Below, piece by piece: positions 34,621 to 43,257 of a DNA stretch of 64,000 bases. The notes below the pieces were generated by a model. That model saw only the letters and a list, made by a program, of their open reading frames with translations. It was not told where the DNA came from and did no database searches. Position numbers and translations under genes: made by a program. The DNA comes from Chelatococcus reniformis (GTDB lineage Bacteria; Pseudomonadota; Alphaproteobacteria; Rhizobiales; Beijerinckiaceae). Every line of letters starts with the position of its first letter. The first letter of the stretch is position 1. Location: contig NZ_BMGG01000003.1 of assembly GCF_014640075.1 (NCBI RefSeq), forward strand, positions 433,036 through 497,035. Direction: 5' to 3'.

Positions 34621-34734
34621 GAGCGCTTATTCGCGATCGGGTGGAACCACCCGATCGCGAATAAGCGCTCCAGATTCAAGAGACTACGAGCTTTTCTCTG
34701 CCATTGGATGGCCTCATCCAATGGCAGAATGCTC
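34621..34734. repeat. Modular palindromic repeat, copy R6, with a perfect 24-bp stem
   Basis: The best preserved copy. 34621-34670 is a perfect inverted repeat, 24-bp arms (from GAGCGCTTATTCGCGATCGG) around a 2-base AA centre. After an 18-base linker, 34688-34734 forms a second hairpin with 14-bp perfect arms (TCTGCCATTGGATG / CATCCAATGGCAGA) and GAGC/GCTC ends. With its flanks it fills the 301-base gap between the L,D-transpeptidase and DUF2339 genes; the remainder shows nothing else. Confidence 0.92.
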
Positions 34735-34763
34735 TAGGCGGACCGCCGGTCCAGTGAGTGGCA

Positions 34764-37571
34764 ATGGAGTACATCCTTCTCGGTCTGGTGATTCTGGCCC
34801 TGCCCTTCGCGGGGCTCGCGGCCATCATCATGGTGCTCAATCTGCGCCGTCACGTGCGCACGCTCGAGCAGCGGCTGGACCTCCTTGAACGGCGGGCCAC
34901 AGGACCCGCACCATCAGCTCGGCTGGCCGCGGCCGAGCCCGCCGCCGGGCTCGACACGGGCCCGCCGCCCACCGCGCCGCCGCCGCAGGACGCGCGGCCG
35001 AGCGACGCACTACCGGCAGGCGATGACCTCAAGGCGCCGGAACCGCCCGCCCCGGCCGGTCCGCCCGAACGCGAATCGCCCAAGGCCGCCCCGCACCTGC
35101 CGCGGATGCCCGGCCGGGCCGCGAGCCCGCCGCCCGCGCCGCCGCTTGCCGGCACGGCCTCGCCCACGCACGGGGCGTTCGAGGACCGCCTCGGCGGCCG
35201 CTGGGCCGTCTGGGTCGGCGGCGTGGCGCTGGCGCTCGGCGCCGTGCTCATGGTCCGCTACTCGATCGAGCAGGGCTATTTCGGACCGGGCGCCCGCATT
35301 GTCTGCGCGGCGCTGTTCGCGACGGCGCTGCTGGCCGGCGGCGAATGGTTCCGGCGCCGCGAGCCCCGGGTGAGCCTGCCCGGACTCGCCAACGCTTATG
35401 TGCCGGGCGTGCTGACCGCCGCCGGCACCGTCGCCGCCTTCGCCACCGGCTACGGCGCTCACGCACTCTATGGCTTCATCGGCCCGGCCGCCGCCTTCGT
35501 CCTGCTTGGCGCCATCGCGCTCGCCACCATGTTCGCCTCGGCCTTGCACGGCCCGGCGCTGGCGGCCCTCGGCCTCGTCGGCGCCCTGGCCACGCCGCTG
35601 CTTGTCGCATCCGACGATCCGCAGCCGTGGCCATTGGTGCTCTACCTCGCCTTCCTCGTCGCCGCCGCCTATGCGCTCGCCCGCGTCCGCCTGTGGCGGT
35701 GGCTGGCCCTGGCTGCCGCCATCGGCGCGTCCTTGTGGGGCCTGCTGCTGGTCCTCATCTCCAGCTCGGCTGATCTGGGCGCCGTAGTCGCCTTCGTGGT
35801 GTCGCAGACCGCTCTGTCCGGACTGTTCCTGGTGGCCGACCCGCACCGCGGCATCGCCGACGCCGACGCCCGCCTCGACCGCTTCGCGCTGCCGGTCCTC
35901 GCGGCGTTGGCGATCCTCGGCGTGCTCGCCGCCGAGCTCAGTGCCGGCGGCGGCGCCCGCGCCGCCGTGGTCGGCCTGCTGGCGCTGATGCAGCTGACGC
36001 TGGCCCTGCGCTTCTCGCCCGTCTCACCGGCTGCGCTGCTGGCCGCCGGCATGGGAGCCGCCACCCTGGCGCTGTGGCCGGTGGCGGAACTCGCGGCGCG
36101 CGTGCCATCCGCCGTGCTGCCGAGCGCCGCCGCGCCGACGCAATTGCCGGCCGCCATCGGCCTCTATCTGGCCTTCACCGTCGGCCTCGGCCTGGTGCTG
36201 CTCGCCGGCCCGTTCTGGCGGCTGCGCCGGGGCCGCGCCCTCACGCTTCCCGTCGCCGCACCCTACGTCGCTGCCCCGCTCGGCGGCCCGATGCTGCTGC
36301 TCGTCATCAGCTACTGGCGGGTCACGGCCTTCGACACGAGCGTCCCGTTTGCCGCGGTGGCCGGCGTCCTGGCGCTGCTGCTCGCCTTTGCCGCCGGCGT
36401 CTTCAAGCGCGAGACGGCGGGGAGCCCGGCGCTCGCGCTGGCGCTCGGTGCCAGCGCCGCCGGCGCCGTCGGCGCCCTCGCGCTCGGCCTCACCTTCATG
36501 TTCGCCCAGGGCACGCTGACCGTGTCGTTCGCGGTGACCGCGCTCGCCGCCGCCTGGATCGCGCGGCGGTCCGAGATCCCGGCACTGCGCTATGCGGTCG
36601 GGGCGCTGGGCGCACTGGTGCTCGCCCGCCTGGTCTGGGACCCGGTGCTGGTCGGCAACCGGCTCGGCTCAACGCCGATCTTCAACTGGCTGCTCTGGGG
36701 CTACGGCGTGCCGGCGCTGGCCTTTGGCCTTGCGGCGCGCCTGCTGGCCGAGCGCCGCCGCGACCTCGTCGTCTCGCTGTGCGAGGGCCTGGCCATCCTG
36801 TTCAGCTTCGGCCTGATGTTCTTCGAACTGCGTCATGCCTTCCAAGGCGGCGACCCCCTGGCCCGCACCTGGGGCCTGGCCGAGGCCGGCACGGTGGCGG
36901 CGGCAGCGCTCGCCTTCGCGGCCGTCCTGCTCCGGACCGATCGGGTCGGCAGCGAGCCCATCCGCCGCTACGGCGCCCTTGCCGCCGGGCTCGTGGCGCT
37001 GGCGATCGCCGTCGAGCAATTGCTGACGACCGTGAACCCGCTCTTGGGCGGCGCCACCGTGGCGGGCGGCGCGATCTTCAACACGCTGCTGCCGGGCTAC
37101 CTGCTGCCGGCACTGGCGGCGGCTGCGCTCGCATTCTCGCTACGCACCTTCCAGCCGTCCGGGTGGGCGCGCGCCGCGGCCTGCGCGGCGCTCGTCCTCC
37201 AGTTCATGTATGCGATCGCCGAGGTGCGCCGGCTGTTCCAGGGCCCGGACATCAGCCTGGCCCGGCCGACCGGCTCGGGCGAACTGTGGGCCTATTCGCT
37301 GGTGCTGCTCGCCATCGGCGTGCTGGCGCTCGCCGTCGGGCTGCTACGCGACATCCGCTTCGCCCGCCTCCTCTCGGCCGTCTATGTCACCGCCGCCGTG
37401 CTGAAGGTGTTCCTGCTCGACCTGGCGAGCCTGGAGGGCATGCTGCGGGCGCTCTCGTTCATCGGGCTCGGCGTCGTGCTCGTCGGCATCGGGCTCGCCT
37501 ACCAGAAGCTGCTGGTGCGCCGACCGCCGCCTCAGGCGGACCCACCCGGCGACACGCCGAAGCTTGCATGA
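34764..37571 (+). CDS. DUF2339 multispanning membrane protein
   Basis: 935-residue inner-membrane protein of unknown function. One N-terminal membrane helix (YILLGLVILALPFAGLAAII) is followed by a coiled-coil stretch (RRHVRTLEQRLDLLERRA) and a Pro/Ala-rich disordered linker to about residue 135. About two dozen hydrophobic helices follow, starting with the DUF2339 signature FEDRLGGRWAVWVGGVALAL. Length and layout match the COG5373/DUF2339 family. ATG 34764 chosen; a GTG six bases earlier is possible. The R6 repeat ends 29 bases upstream. No catalytic motif evident. Confidence 0.9.
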   Translation: MEYILLGLVILALPFAGLAAIIMVLNLRRHVRTLEQRLDLLERRATGPAPSARLAAAEPAAGLDTGPPPTAPPPQDARPSDALPAGDDLKAPEPPAPAGPPERESPKAAPHLPRMPGRAASPPPAPPLAGTASPTHGAFEDRLGGRWAVWVGGVALALGAVLMVRYSIEQGYFGPGARIVCAALFATALLAGGEWFRRREPRVSLPGLANAYVPGVLTAAGTVAAFATGYGAHALYGFIGPAAAFVLLGAIALATMFASALHGPALAALGLVGALATPLLVASDDPQPWPLVLYLAFLVAAAYALARVRLWRWLALAAAIGASLWGLLLVLISSSADLGAVVAFVVSQTALSGLFLVADPHRGIADADARLDRFALPVLAALAILGVLAAELSAGGGARAAVVGLLALMQLTLALRFSPVSPAALLAAGMGAATLALWPVAELAARVPSAVLPSAAAPTQLPAAIGLYLAFTVGLGLVLLAGPFWRLRRGRALTLPVAAPYVAAPLGGPMLLLVISYWRVTAFDTSVPFAAVAGVLALLLAFAAGVFKRETAGSPALALALGASAAGAVGALALGLTFMFAQGTLTVSFAVTALAAAWIARRSEIPALRYAVGALGALVLARLVWDPVLVGNRLGSTPIFNWLLWGYGVPALAFGLAARLLAERRRDLVVSLCEGLAILFSFGLMFFELRHAFQGGDPLARTWGLAEAGTVAAAALAFAAVLLRTDRVGSEPIRRYGALAAGLVALAIAVEQLLTTVNPLLGGATVAGGAIFNTLLPGYLLPALAAAALAFSLRTFQPSGWARAAACAALVLQFMYAIAEVRRLFQGPDISLARPTGSGELWAYSLVLLAIGVLALAVGLLRDIRFARLLSAVYVTAAVLKVFLLDLASLEGMLRALSFIGLGVVLVGIGLAYQKLLVRRPPPQADPPGDTPKLA

Positions 37572-37572
37572 G

Positions 37573-37608
37573 GCGGGGCGCGGCGCCATAAGCCTCGCCT
37601 CGCCCCGC
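37573..37608. terminator. GC-rich hairpin between DUF2339 gene and xseB
   Basis: GCGGGGCG (37573-37580) and CGCCCCGC (37601-37608) pair across a 20-base loop, starting 2 bases after the DUF2339 stop and ending 14 bases before the xseB ATG. No T-tract; it could attenuate readthrough or affect xseB translation. Confidence 0.35.
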
Positions 37609-37621
37609 ATGAGAGGAAGCC

Positions 37622-37879
37622 ATGATGACGGGCACTCCGCCCCCTGACATCGACACCCTCAGCTTCGAGGCCGCCATGGCCGAACTCGAGGGGATTGTGA
37701 AACGGCTCGAAGAGGGCCGCGTCGATCTCGAGGAATCCATCGCCATCTATGAGCGAGGCGAAGCGCTGAAAAACCATTGCGAGAGCCTGCTGCGCAACGC
37801 CGAGGCGCGTATCGAGAAGATCTCGCTCGGCAGCGACGGCAAGCCCAGGGGGGTCGAGCCCCTGGACTCGTCGGACTGA
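37622..37879 (+). CDS. xseB: Exodeoxyribonuclease VII small subunit XseB
   Basis: 85-residue small subunit that binds several-fold to XseA to form exonuclease VII, which degrades single-stranded DNA from both ends. Seen: the family core [20 protein letters not shown] followed by [20 protein letters not shown], two helices forming a coiled hairpin. GAGAGGAAG precedes the ATG. It lies upstream of dxs on the same strand, a common xseB-(ispA)-dxs arrangement, but no ispA (farnesyl-diphosphate synthase) gene is present between them here. Confidence 0.95.
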   Translation: MMTGTPPPDIDTLSFEAAMAELEGIVKRLEEGRVDLEESIAIYERGEALKNHCESLLRNAEARIEKISLGSDGKPRGVEPLDSSD

Positions 37880-38039
37880 CGACCAGCACGGAGATGTTTT
37901 TTGACGCTCGCCCCCGGAAGTCCTATGTCCTTATATCGAACCGCTCCAAATCGGACGTGTTGATGAGGTCTGCCGAACAGGTTTCTGCCGCCAGGTCGCC
38001 CGACCTAGACCCGCGCGGCGCGAGCGCAAAGGTTTGAAC

Positions 38040-39947
38040 TTGCCGGTCGAGACCCCTCTCCTCGATACCATCCATCTTCCCGCCGATCTGCGCCGCCTGC
38101 CGGAGGCAGACCTCGGCCGGCTGGCCGCCGAGCTCAGGGCGGAGACCATCGACGCCGTGTCGGTCACCGGCGGCCACCTCGGCGCCGGGCTCGGCGTCGT
38201 CGAGCTGACCGTCGCGCTCCACTACGTCTTCGACACCCCGCACGACCGGCTGATCTGGGACGTCGGCCACCAGGCCTATCCGCACAAGATCCTCACCGGG
38301 CGGCGCGACCGCATCCGCACCCTGCGCCAGGGCGGCGGCCTGTCAGGCTTCACCAAGCGCACGGAAAGCGCCTACGATCCCTTCGGCGCGGCCCACTCGT
38401 CCACCTCGATCTCCGCCAGCCTGGGCATGGCCGCAGCGCGCGACTTGAAGGGCGAGAATCGCAACGTCGTCTGCGTCATCGGCGATGGCGCCATGTCGGC
38501 CGGCATGGCCTACGAGGCGATGAACAATGCCGGCGCACGCGGCGAGCGGCTGATCGTCGTGCTCAACGACAACGATATGTCGATCGCGCCGCCGGTCGGT
38601 GCCATGTCGGCTTATCTGGCCCGGCTGGTTTCCGGCGGCACCTACCGCTCGATCCGCGAGATCGGCAAGCAGCTGGCGCGGCGCATGCCGTCGTTCATCT
38701 ACGAGAAGGCGCAGCGAGCGGAGGAGTTCGCGCGCGGGCTGCTCACCGGTGGGACCCTGTTCGAAGAGCTCGGCTTCTACTATGTCGGGCCGATCGACGG
38801 CCATAACCTCGACCACCTGCTGCCGGTGCTGAAGAATGTGCGCGACGCGGAGGCCGGGCCCGTCCTGGTCCATGTCGTCACCCAGAAGGGCAAGGGCTAT
38901 GCGCCGGCGGAGCAGTCGGCCGACAAGTACCACGGCGTCGTCAGCTTCGACGTGGTCACCGGCGCCCAGGCCAAGCCCAAGGCCAACGCGCCGAGCTACA
39001 CCCGCGTCTTCGCCGACAGCCTGATCGCCGAGGCGCGCCGGGACGACCGCATCGTGGCCGTCACCGCCGCCATGCCCGCGGGCACCGGCCTCGACCTGTT
39101 CGGAGCGGAATTCCCGACCCGGACCTTCGACGTCGGCATCGCCGAGCAGCATGCGGTTACGTTCGCCGCCGGCCTCGCGACAGAAGGCTACAAGCCGTTC
39201 TGCGCCATCTACTCCACGTTTCTCCAGCGTGCCTATGATCAGGTGGTGCACGATGTCTCCATTCAGAACCTGCCCGTGCGCTTTGCGCTCGACCGGGCGG
39301 GGCTGGTGGGCGCGGATGGGCCGACCCATGCGGGGGCCTTCGACGTCGCCTATCTCGGCTGCCTGCCCAACATGGTGGTGATGGCGGCGAGCGACGAGGC
39401 CGAACTTGTCCACATGGTCGCCACCGCGGCGGCCCACGAGGACGGACCCATCGCCTTCCGCTACCCGCGCGGCGAAGGCGTCGGCGTCGAGATGCCGGCG
39501 CGCGGCATTCCCCTCGCCATCGGCAAGGGCCGCGTCGTCCGTGAGGGCACCCGCATCGCCCTGCTCTCGCTCGGCACCCGGCTCGCCGATTGCCTCGCCG
39601 CCGCCGAAGAGCTGGAGGCGCGCGGGCTCTCGACCACCGTGGCCGACGCGCGCTTCGCCAAGCCACTCGACGTCGACCTGGTGCTGCGTCTCGCCGCCGA
39701 GCACGAGGTTCTGGTCACCGTCGAGGAAGGCTCGGTCGGCGGCTTCGGCGCCTATGTGCTCCAGCTTCTGGCCGAGCGCGGCGTTCTCGACCGGGGCCTC
39801 AAGATCCGCCCCATGGTGCTGCCCGATATCTACCAGGAGCACGACAAGCCCGAGCGCATGTACGCGGCCGCCGGCCTCGACGCCGCCGGCATCGTCAAGA
39901 CGGTCTTCGCGGCCCTGGGCCAGGAGTCCGCGGCCCGGCGAGCGTGA
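38040..39947 (+). CDS. dxs: 1-deoxy-D-xylulose-5-phosphate synthase Dxs
   Basis: 635-residue thiamine-diphosphate enzyme, first step of the MEP pathway: pyruvate plus glyceraldehyde 3-phosphate to DXP. Seen: [25 protein letters not shown], the ThDP motif [18 protein letters not shown], the second-domain [15 protein letters not shown] and PIAFRYPRG. Two in-frame TTG codons begin the frame (38034, 38040) and no ATG or GTG precedes the conserved domain. TTG 38040 is preferred, since AAAGG then has a 7-base spacing. In this window Dxs and IspH bracket the hopanoid genes and supply isoprenoid precursors. Confidence 0.95.
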   Translation: MPVETPLLDTIHLPADLRRLPEADLGRLAAELRAETIDAVSVTGGHLGAGLGVVELTVALHYVFDTPHDRLIWDVGHQAYPHKILTGRRDRIRTLRQGGGLSGFTKRTESAYDPFGAAHSSTSISASLGMAAARDLKGENRNVVCVIGDGAMSAGMAYEAMNNAGARGERLIVVLNDNDMSIAPPVGAMSAYLARLVSGGTYRSIREIGKQLARRMPSFIYEKAQRAEEFARGLLTGGTLFEELGFYYVGPIDGHNLDHLLPVLKNVRDAEAGPVLVHVVTQKGKGYAPAEQSADKYHGVVSFDVVTGAQAKPKANAPSYTRVFADSLIAEARRDDRIVAVTAAMPAGTGLDLFGAEFPTRTFDVGIAEQHAVTFAAGLATEGYKPFCAIYSTFLQRAYDQVVHDVSIQNLPVRFALDRAGLVGADGPTHAGAFDVAYLGCLPNMVVMAASDEAELVHMVATAAAHEDGPIAFRYPRGEGVGVEMPARGIPLAIGKGRVVREGTRIALLSLGTRLADCLAAAEELEARGLSTTVADARFAKPLDVDLVLRLAAEHEVLVTVEEGSVGGFGAYVLQLLAERGVLDRGLKIRPMVLPDIYQEHDKPERMYAAAGLDAAGIVKTVFAALGQESAARRA

Positions 39948-39996
39948 CGAAAATTTGACCAATTCGCAGGTTGCGACTTCTTCCCGACGGCTCTAT

Positions 39997-40014
39997 CTCC
40001 CTGTGCTGAGGGAG
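39997..40014. promoter_or_regulatory. Inverted repeat overlapping the vapB1 ribosome-binding site
   Basis: CTCCCT-N6-AGGGAG, whose right arm is part of the GGGAGGAAG Shine-Dalgarno of the first vapB. The second vapB at 40416 has a related site (40384-40399) within the same TATCT context. It could be a VapB/VapBC operator or an RNA hairpin that masks the ribosome-binding site. Confidence 0.5.
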
Positions 40015-40023
40015 GAAGATAAA

Positions 40024-40275
40024 ATGGCTCTCCACATCAACTCGGCCACGACCGAGCGCCTTGCCCTGGAAGTCGCAGAACTCACGGGCGAGAGTGTCGG
40101 CGAAGCGGTCCGCAAATCGCTCGAGACGCGCCTGGTGCAGGCGCGCGCCGCGCACAACGCCCGGGTGGCCGCCAAGATGGCGCAGCTGCGCCACATGCAG
40201 GACAACGACCGTCGCCCGGGCCCGCTCGGCATCTTCACCGAGCGTGACCTCGACGCCGACAGAAGCACCCTTTGA
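40024..40275 (+). CDS. VapB-family antitoxin, no adjacent toxin
   Basis: 83-residue type II antitoxin of the Rv0623/VapB4 (ribbon-helix-helix-like) family: LHINSATTERLALEVAELTG, GESVGEAVRKSLETRL and a longer helical tail. It is clearly related to the second VapB at 40416-40688 (LNIKSTETERLAREVAELTG). No PIN-domain toxin follows; the next frame is the second vapB. It may neutralise the neighbouring VapC, act on a toxin elsewhere, or be a relic of a lost pair. GGAGGAAG upstream gives strong translation. Confidence 0.85.
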   Translation: MALHINSATTERLALEVAELTGESVGEAVRKSLETRLVQARAAHNARVAAKMAQLRHMQDNDRRPGPLGIFTERDLDADRSTL

Positions 40276-40383
40276 TCGGCATCCATCCCTGAGGCCCGCG
40301 CCGATCCCGACCGCGGGCGGGCTCGGCGAAGGCCCGGGGAATAGCCGCAGAGAGCGGCTGGCGCGTTTTCCCCGGACGACTAT

Positions 40384-40399
40384 CTTCCTTGGCAGGAAG
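40384..40399. promoter_or_regulatory. Inverted repeat upstream of vapBC
   Basis: CTTCCT-TGGC-AGGAAG, 17 bases before the vapB ATG, overlapping its purine-rich leader. It resembles the site upstream of the first vapB in sequence and place, which suggests common autoregulation. Confidence 0.5.
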
Positions 40400-40415
40400 G
40401 GGAAGACGAGGGCGA

Positions 40416-40688
40416 ATGGCGCTCAACATCAAATCCACCGAGACGGAACGGCTCGCCCGCGAGGTGGCGGAGCTGACCGGTGACACCATCACCGAAGCCG
40501 TCCGCAAGGCGCTGGAGCTCCGGCTTGCCCAAGCGCGGGCCGAGCGGGACGTCGAAATCGCGCGCAAGCGACAGCTGGTCGGCCGCGTGCAGGACAACGT
40601 GGCCCGCAAGCTTGCCGGCCGGACCGTGGACGTCGGCACGAAGGACTTCGATCGCCTCTGGGACGAGCGGCGCGAGGGCGAGGGGTGA
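40416..40688 (+). CDS. vapB: VapB-family antitoxin of a VapBC pair
   Basis: 90-residue type II antitoxin of the Rv0623 family. N-terminal DNA-binding/dimerisation part ALNIKSTETERLAREVAELT, then TITEAVRKALELRLAQARAE and a basic, flexible C-terminus that would wrap VapC. Its stop overlaps the GTG of vapC by four bases, the usual coupling that gives more antitoxin than toxin. Expected to autorepress together with VapC through the inverted repeat just upstream (inference). Confidence 0.92.
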   Translation: MALNIKSTETERLAREVAELTGDTITEAVRKALELRLAQARAERDVEIARKRQLVGRVQDNVARKLAGRTVDVGTKDFDRLWDERREGEG

Positions 40689-41089
40689 CGGTGGTTGTCG
40701 ATGCCTCCGCATTGGTGGCGATCCTGCTCAAGGACGCCGAAGCGGCGCGGTTGCAGGACGCCCTGCTCGCCGCCTCGCGGCTGACGATCTCCGCCTTCAA
40801 TCTGTTCGAAGCCCACACCGTGCTCCTGCGCTCGGCTGAGCCGACGCTGACCGAGGACCTGGCGGAACTCGTCGACGGACTGGCGATCGCCCCCGCCAGT
40901 TTCGACCGGCGCCAGAGCGAGCTGGCATTTTCCGCCTACAGGCGTTTCGGCCACGGCTCCGGTCACCCCGCTCGGCTCAACCTGGGCGACTGCGCCGCCT
41001 ACGCGCTGGCCATGACCCTCGAGGCGCCCCTGTTGTTCAAGGGCGCCGGCCTGTCCCGGACCGATGTTGAGCCGGCTCTGCACGCCTAG
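40685..41089 (+). CDS. vapC: VapC-family PIN-domain ribonuclease toxin
   Basis: 134-residue PIN-domain endoribonuclease. Acidic metal-binding residues are in place: VVDASALVAILLKDAEA at the N-terminus (first Asp), the FEAHTVLL Glu and LNLGDCAAYALA (third Asp). VapC toxins cut tRNA or rRNA until inhibited by VapB. GTG start overlaps the vapB stop. The length is normal and no inactivating change is seen, so the pair should be functional. Confidence 0.93.
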   Translation: MTVVVDASALVAILLKDAEAARLQDALLAASRLTISAFNLFEAHTVLLRSAEPTLTEDLAELVDGLAIAPASFDRRQSELAFSAYRRFGHGSGHPARLNLGDCAAYALAMTLEAPLLFKGAGLSRTDVEPALHA

Positions 41090-41198
41090 GGCGAGCGGGC
41101 CCGGCCGCGCATAACTTAAGCGATGACTCGAAGAAACATATGCAACTCCTTGATCTCGGCTTTGTTCAGCGAACTGGAACAGCCTGAGCGCTGACGCC

Positions 41199-41981
41199 AT
41201 GCAAGGAGCAGGATCCGCGAATGTCGCCCCACCCATGACCCGTCGGCGCGCCGACCAGCTGCTCGTCGCCCGCGGCTTCTTCGCCAGCCGCGCCAAGGCC
41301 CAGGAGGCCATCGCCGCCGGCCTCGTGCAGGCGGGCGGGCGGCCGGTGACGCGGCCTGCCGAGCTCGTCGACGCGGAGGCCGAGATCGAGGCGGCCGCCC
41401 CCTATCCCTGGGTGTCGCGCGGCGGCGTCAAGCTGGCTGCGGCGCTCGACCATTTCGCCATCGACCCCAGGGGCCTCGTCTGCCTGGATCTCGGCGCCTC
41501 GACCGGCGGCTTCACCGACGTGCTGCTGACGCGCGGCGCTGGCCGCGTCCATGCCGTCGACGTGGGCCACGGCCAGCTGCATCCGCGCCTCGCCGCCGAC
41601 CCCTGCGTCGTCGCCTACGAAGGCCGCGATGCCCGCAGCCTCACCCCCGCGCTGCTGGGCGAGCCCGTCGAGCTCGCCGTCATCGACGTGAGCTTCATCT
41701 CGCTCGCGCTGGTGGTGCCGGCACTGCCGCCCCTGTGCGCGCCCGACGCCCGGCTGGTGGCGCTGATCAAACCCCAGTTCGAGGCGGGGCGCGCGCACGT
41801 ACGCAAGGGCTTGGTGCGCGACACCCGCGTGCACGAGACCGTCCGCCGGGACGTCGCGGCAGCCCTCACGCAGGCGGGTTTCGCGGTGCATGGCAGCATC
41901 CCCTCGCCCATCGCCGGCGGTGACGGCAACCGCGAATACCTCATCGCCGCCGACCGGCGCGAGGCTGTCCATGGCCGTTGA
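41199..41981 (+). CDS. tlyA: TlyA-family rRNA (cytidine-2'-O)-methyltransferase / hemolysin-type protein
   Basis: 260-residue protein with an N-terminal S4 RNA-binding domain (RRADQLLVARGFFASRAKAQ to GG at about 14-45) and an FtsJ-type SAM methyltransferase domain (CLDLGASTGGFTDVLLTRGA at about 95-115, VIDVSFISL near 165). In mycobacteria TlyA methylates 16S and 23S rRNA cytidines. Start is uncertain between ATG 41199 and ATG 41235 (MTRRRADQ); both lack a good ribosome-binding site. It follows dxs as in many Rhizobiales and overlaps the next methyltransferase gene by 11 bases. Confidence 0.92.
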   Translation: MQGAGSANVAPPMTRRRADQLLVARGFFASRAKAQEAIAAGLVQAGGRPVTRPAELVDAEAEIEAAAPYPWVSRGGVKLAAALDHFAIDPRGLVCLDLGASTGGFTDVLLTRGAGRVHAVDVGHGQLHPRLAADPCVVAYEGRDARSLTPALLGEPVELAVIDVSFISLALVVPALPPLCAPDARLVALIKPQFEAGRAHVRKGLVRDTRVHETVRRDVAAALTQAGFAVHGSIPSPIAGGDGNREYLIAADRREAVHGR

Positions 41982-43257
41982 CCTCACTATCGACGAGCTC
42001 GGCGCCCGGGGCGACGGCGTCGCCCGGACGGCCGGCCGAACCATCTACGTCGAAGGCGCGCTGCCCGGCGAGGCCGTCTCGGCGGAGGTGACGGGCGATC
42101 GCGGCCGCCTCCTCGCCATCGCGCGGCCTTCGCCGGAGCGGACGGAGCCGATCTGTTCCTATTTCGATTGCTGCGGCGGCTGCGCCGCCCAGCATATGGC
42201 GGTTCCGCTCTACACACACTGGAAGACGGCGGCGATCGCCACGGCCCTCGCCCGGGCCGGCATTGGCACGCCGTTGGCGCCCCTGGTCGACGCGGCGGGA
42301 AGCGGACGTCGCCGGGTCATCCTGCACGCACGCACGCACGGCGGCCGCGCCAGCGTCGGCTTCATGGCGCCGCGCAGCCACGATCTCATCGCCATCGACC
42401 AATGCCCGGTGCTGACCCCGGCGCTGGCACGGGCGCCCGGGGTGGCGCGGCAGCTGGCGCAGTTGCTCGCCCGCTTCGACAAGCCGCTCGACCTCCAGCT
42501 GACGGCGACGCTCACCGGCCTCGACGTGGATATCCGCGGCCTCGGCCGGAAGGCGCCCGGCGAGCAGCTCGATGCCGCGCGTCTCGCCCTGGTGGAGGCG
42601 GCGGAGCGGCTCGACCTCGCCCGGCTCGCCCTGCACGGCGACATCCTGGTCGAGCGACGCCCACCACTGCTCGCCATGGGCCGGGCCACCGTGGTGCCGC
42701 CGCCGGGCGGCTTCCTGCAGGCGACAGAGGCGGGTGAGCAGATCCTCGCCGACCTCGTTCTCGCGGGCCTCGGCGAGGCGCGGGGTGCCGGCAAGGGCCG
42801 AAACCGGCCCTTGCGTGTGGCCGACTGCTTCTGCGGCTGCGGCCCGTTCACGCTCCGCCTGGCCGAGCAGGCCGAGGTGCACGCGGTCGAGATCGATGCG
42901 GCGGCGCTCGCAGCCCTGGACCGGGCCCGGCGCGGCGCACCCGGCCTGAAACCGATCAGGCTGGAGCAGCGCGACCTGTTTCGCCGGCCGCTGCTGCCGC
43001 CGGAGATCGACCGCTTCGACGCGCTCGTGTTCGATCCGCCGCGCGCCGGGGCCGAGGCGCTGGTGCGCCAGATGGCGGCCTCCCGGCTGCCGCTGGCCGT
43101 CGCCGTGTCGTGCGACGCGGCGAGCTTCGCCCGCGACGCGGCGATCCTGGCCGCGGCAGGCTTCGTGGCGCGCTGCATCGTCCCGGTGGACCAGTTCCGC
43201 TATTCGGCCCATACCGAGATTGTCGGCGTCTTCGTGCGCGAAAAGGCGAAGAGATGA
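41971..43257 (+). CDS. TrmA/RumA-family RNA (uracil-C5)-methyltransferase with Fe-S cysteines
   Basis: 428-residue RNA methyltransferase. A TRAM-like N-terminal OB domain (DLTIDELGARGDGVAR to about 55) is followed by the 4Fe-4S cysteine cluster CSYFDCCGGCAAQH with a fourth Cys in DQCPVL. The SAM domain has ADCFCGCGPFTLRLAEQA and the DPPRAGAE motif, and the catalytic Cys lies in AVSCDAASFARD. This is the layout of RlmD (23S U1939 m5U) and related enzymes; the exact target base is not fixed by sequence. ATG 41971 overlaps tlyA; the stop overlaps the next ATG (ATGA). Confidence 0.92.
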   Translation: MAVDLTIDELGARGDGVARTAGRTIYVEGALPGEAVSAEVTGDRGRLLAIARPSPERTEPICSYFDCCGGCAAQHMAVPLYTHWKTAAIATALARAGIGTPLAPLVDAAGSGRRRVILHARTHGGRASVGFMAPRSHDLIAIDQCPVLTPALARAPGVARQLAQLLARFDKPLDLQLTATLTGLDVDIRGLGRKAPGEQLDAARLALVEAAERLDLARLALHGDILVERRPPLLAMGRATVVPPPGGFLQATEAGEQILADLVLAGLGEARGAGKGRNRPLRVADCFCGCGPFTLRLAEQAEVHAVEIDAAALAALDRARRGAPGLKPIRLEQRDLFRRPLLPPEIDRFDALVFDPPRAGAEALVRQMAASRLPLAVAVSCDAASFARDAAILAAAGFVARCIVPVDQFRYSAHTEIVGVFVREKAKR

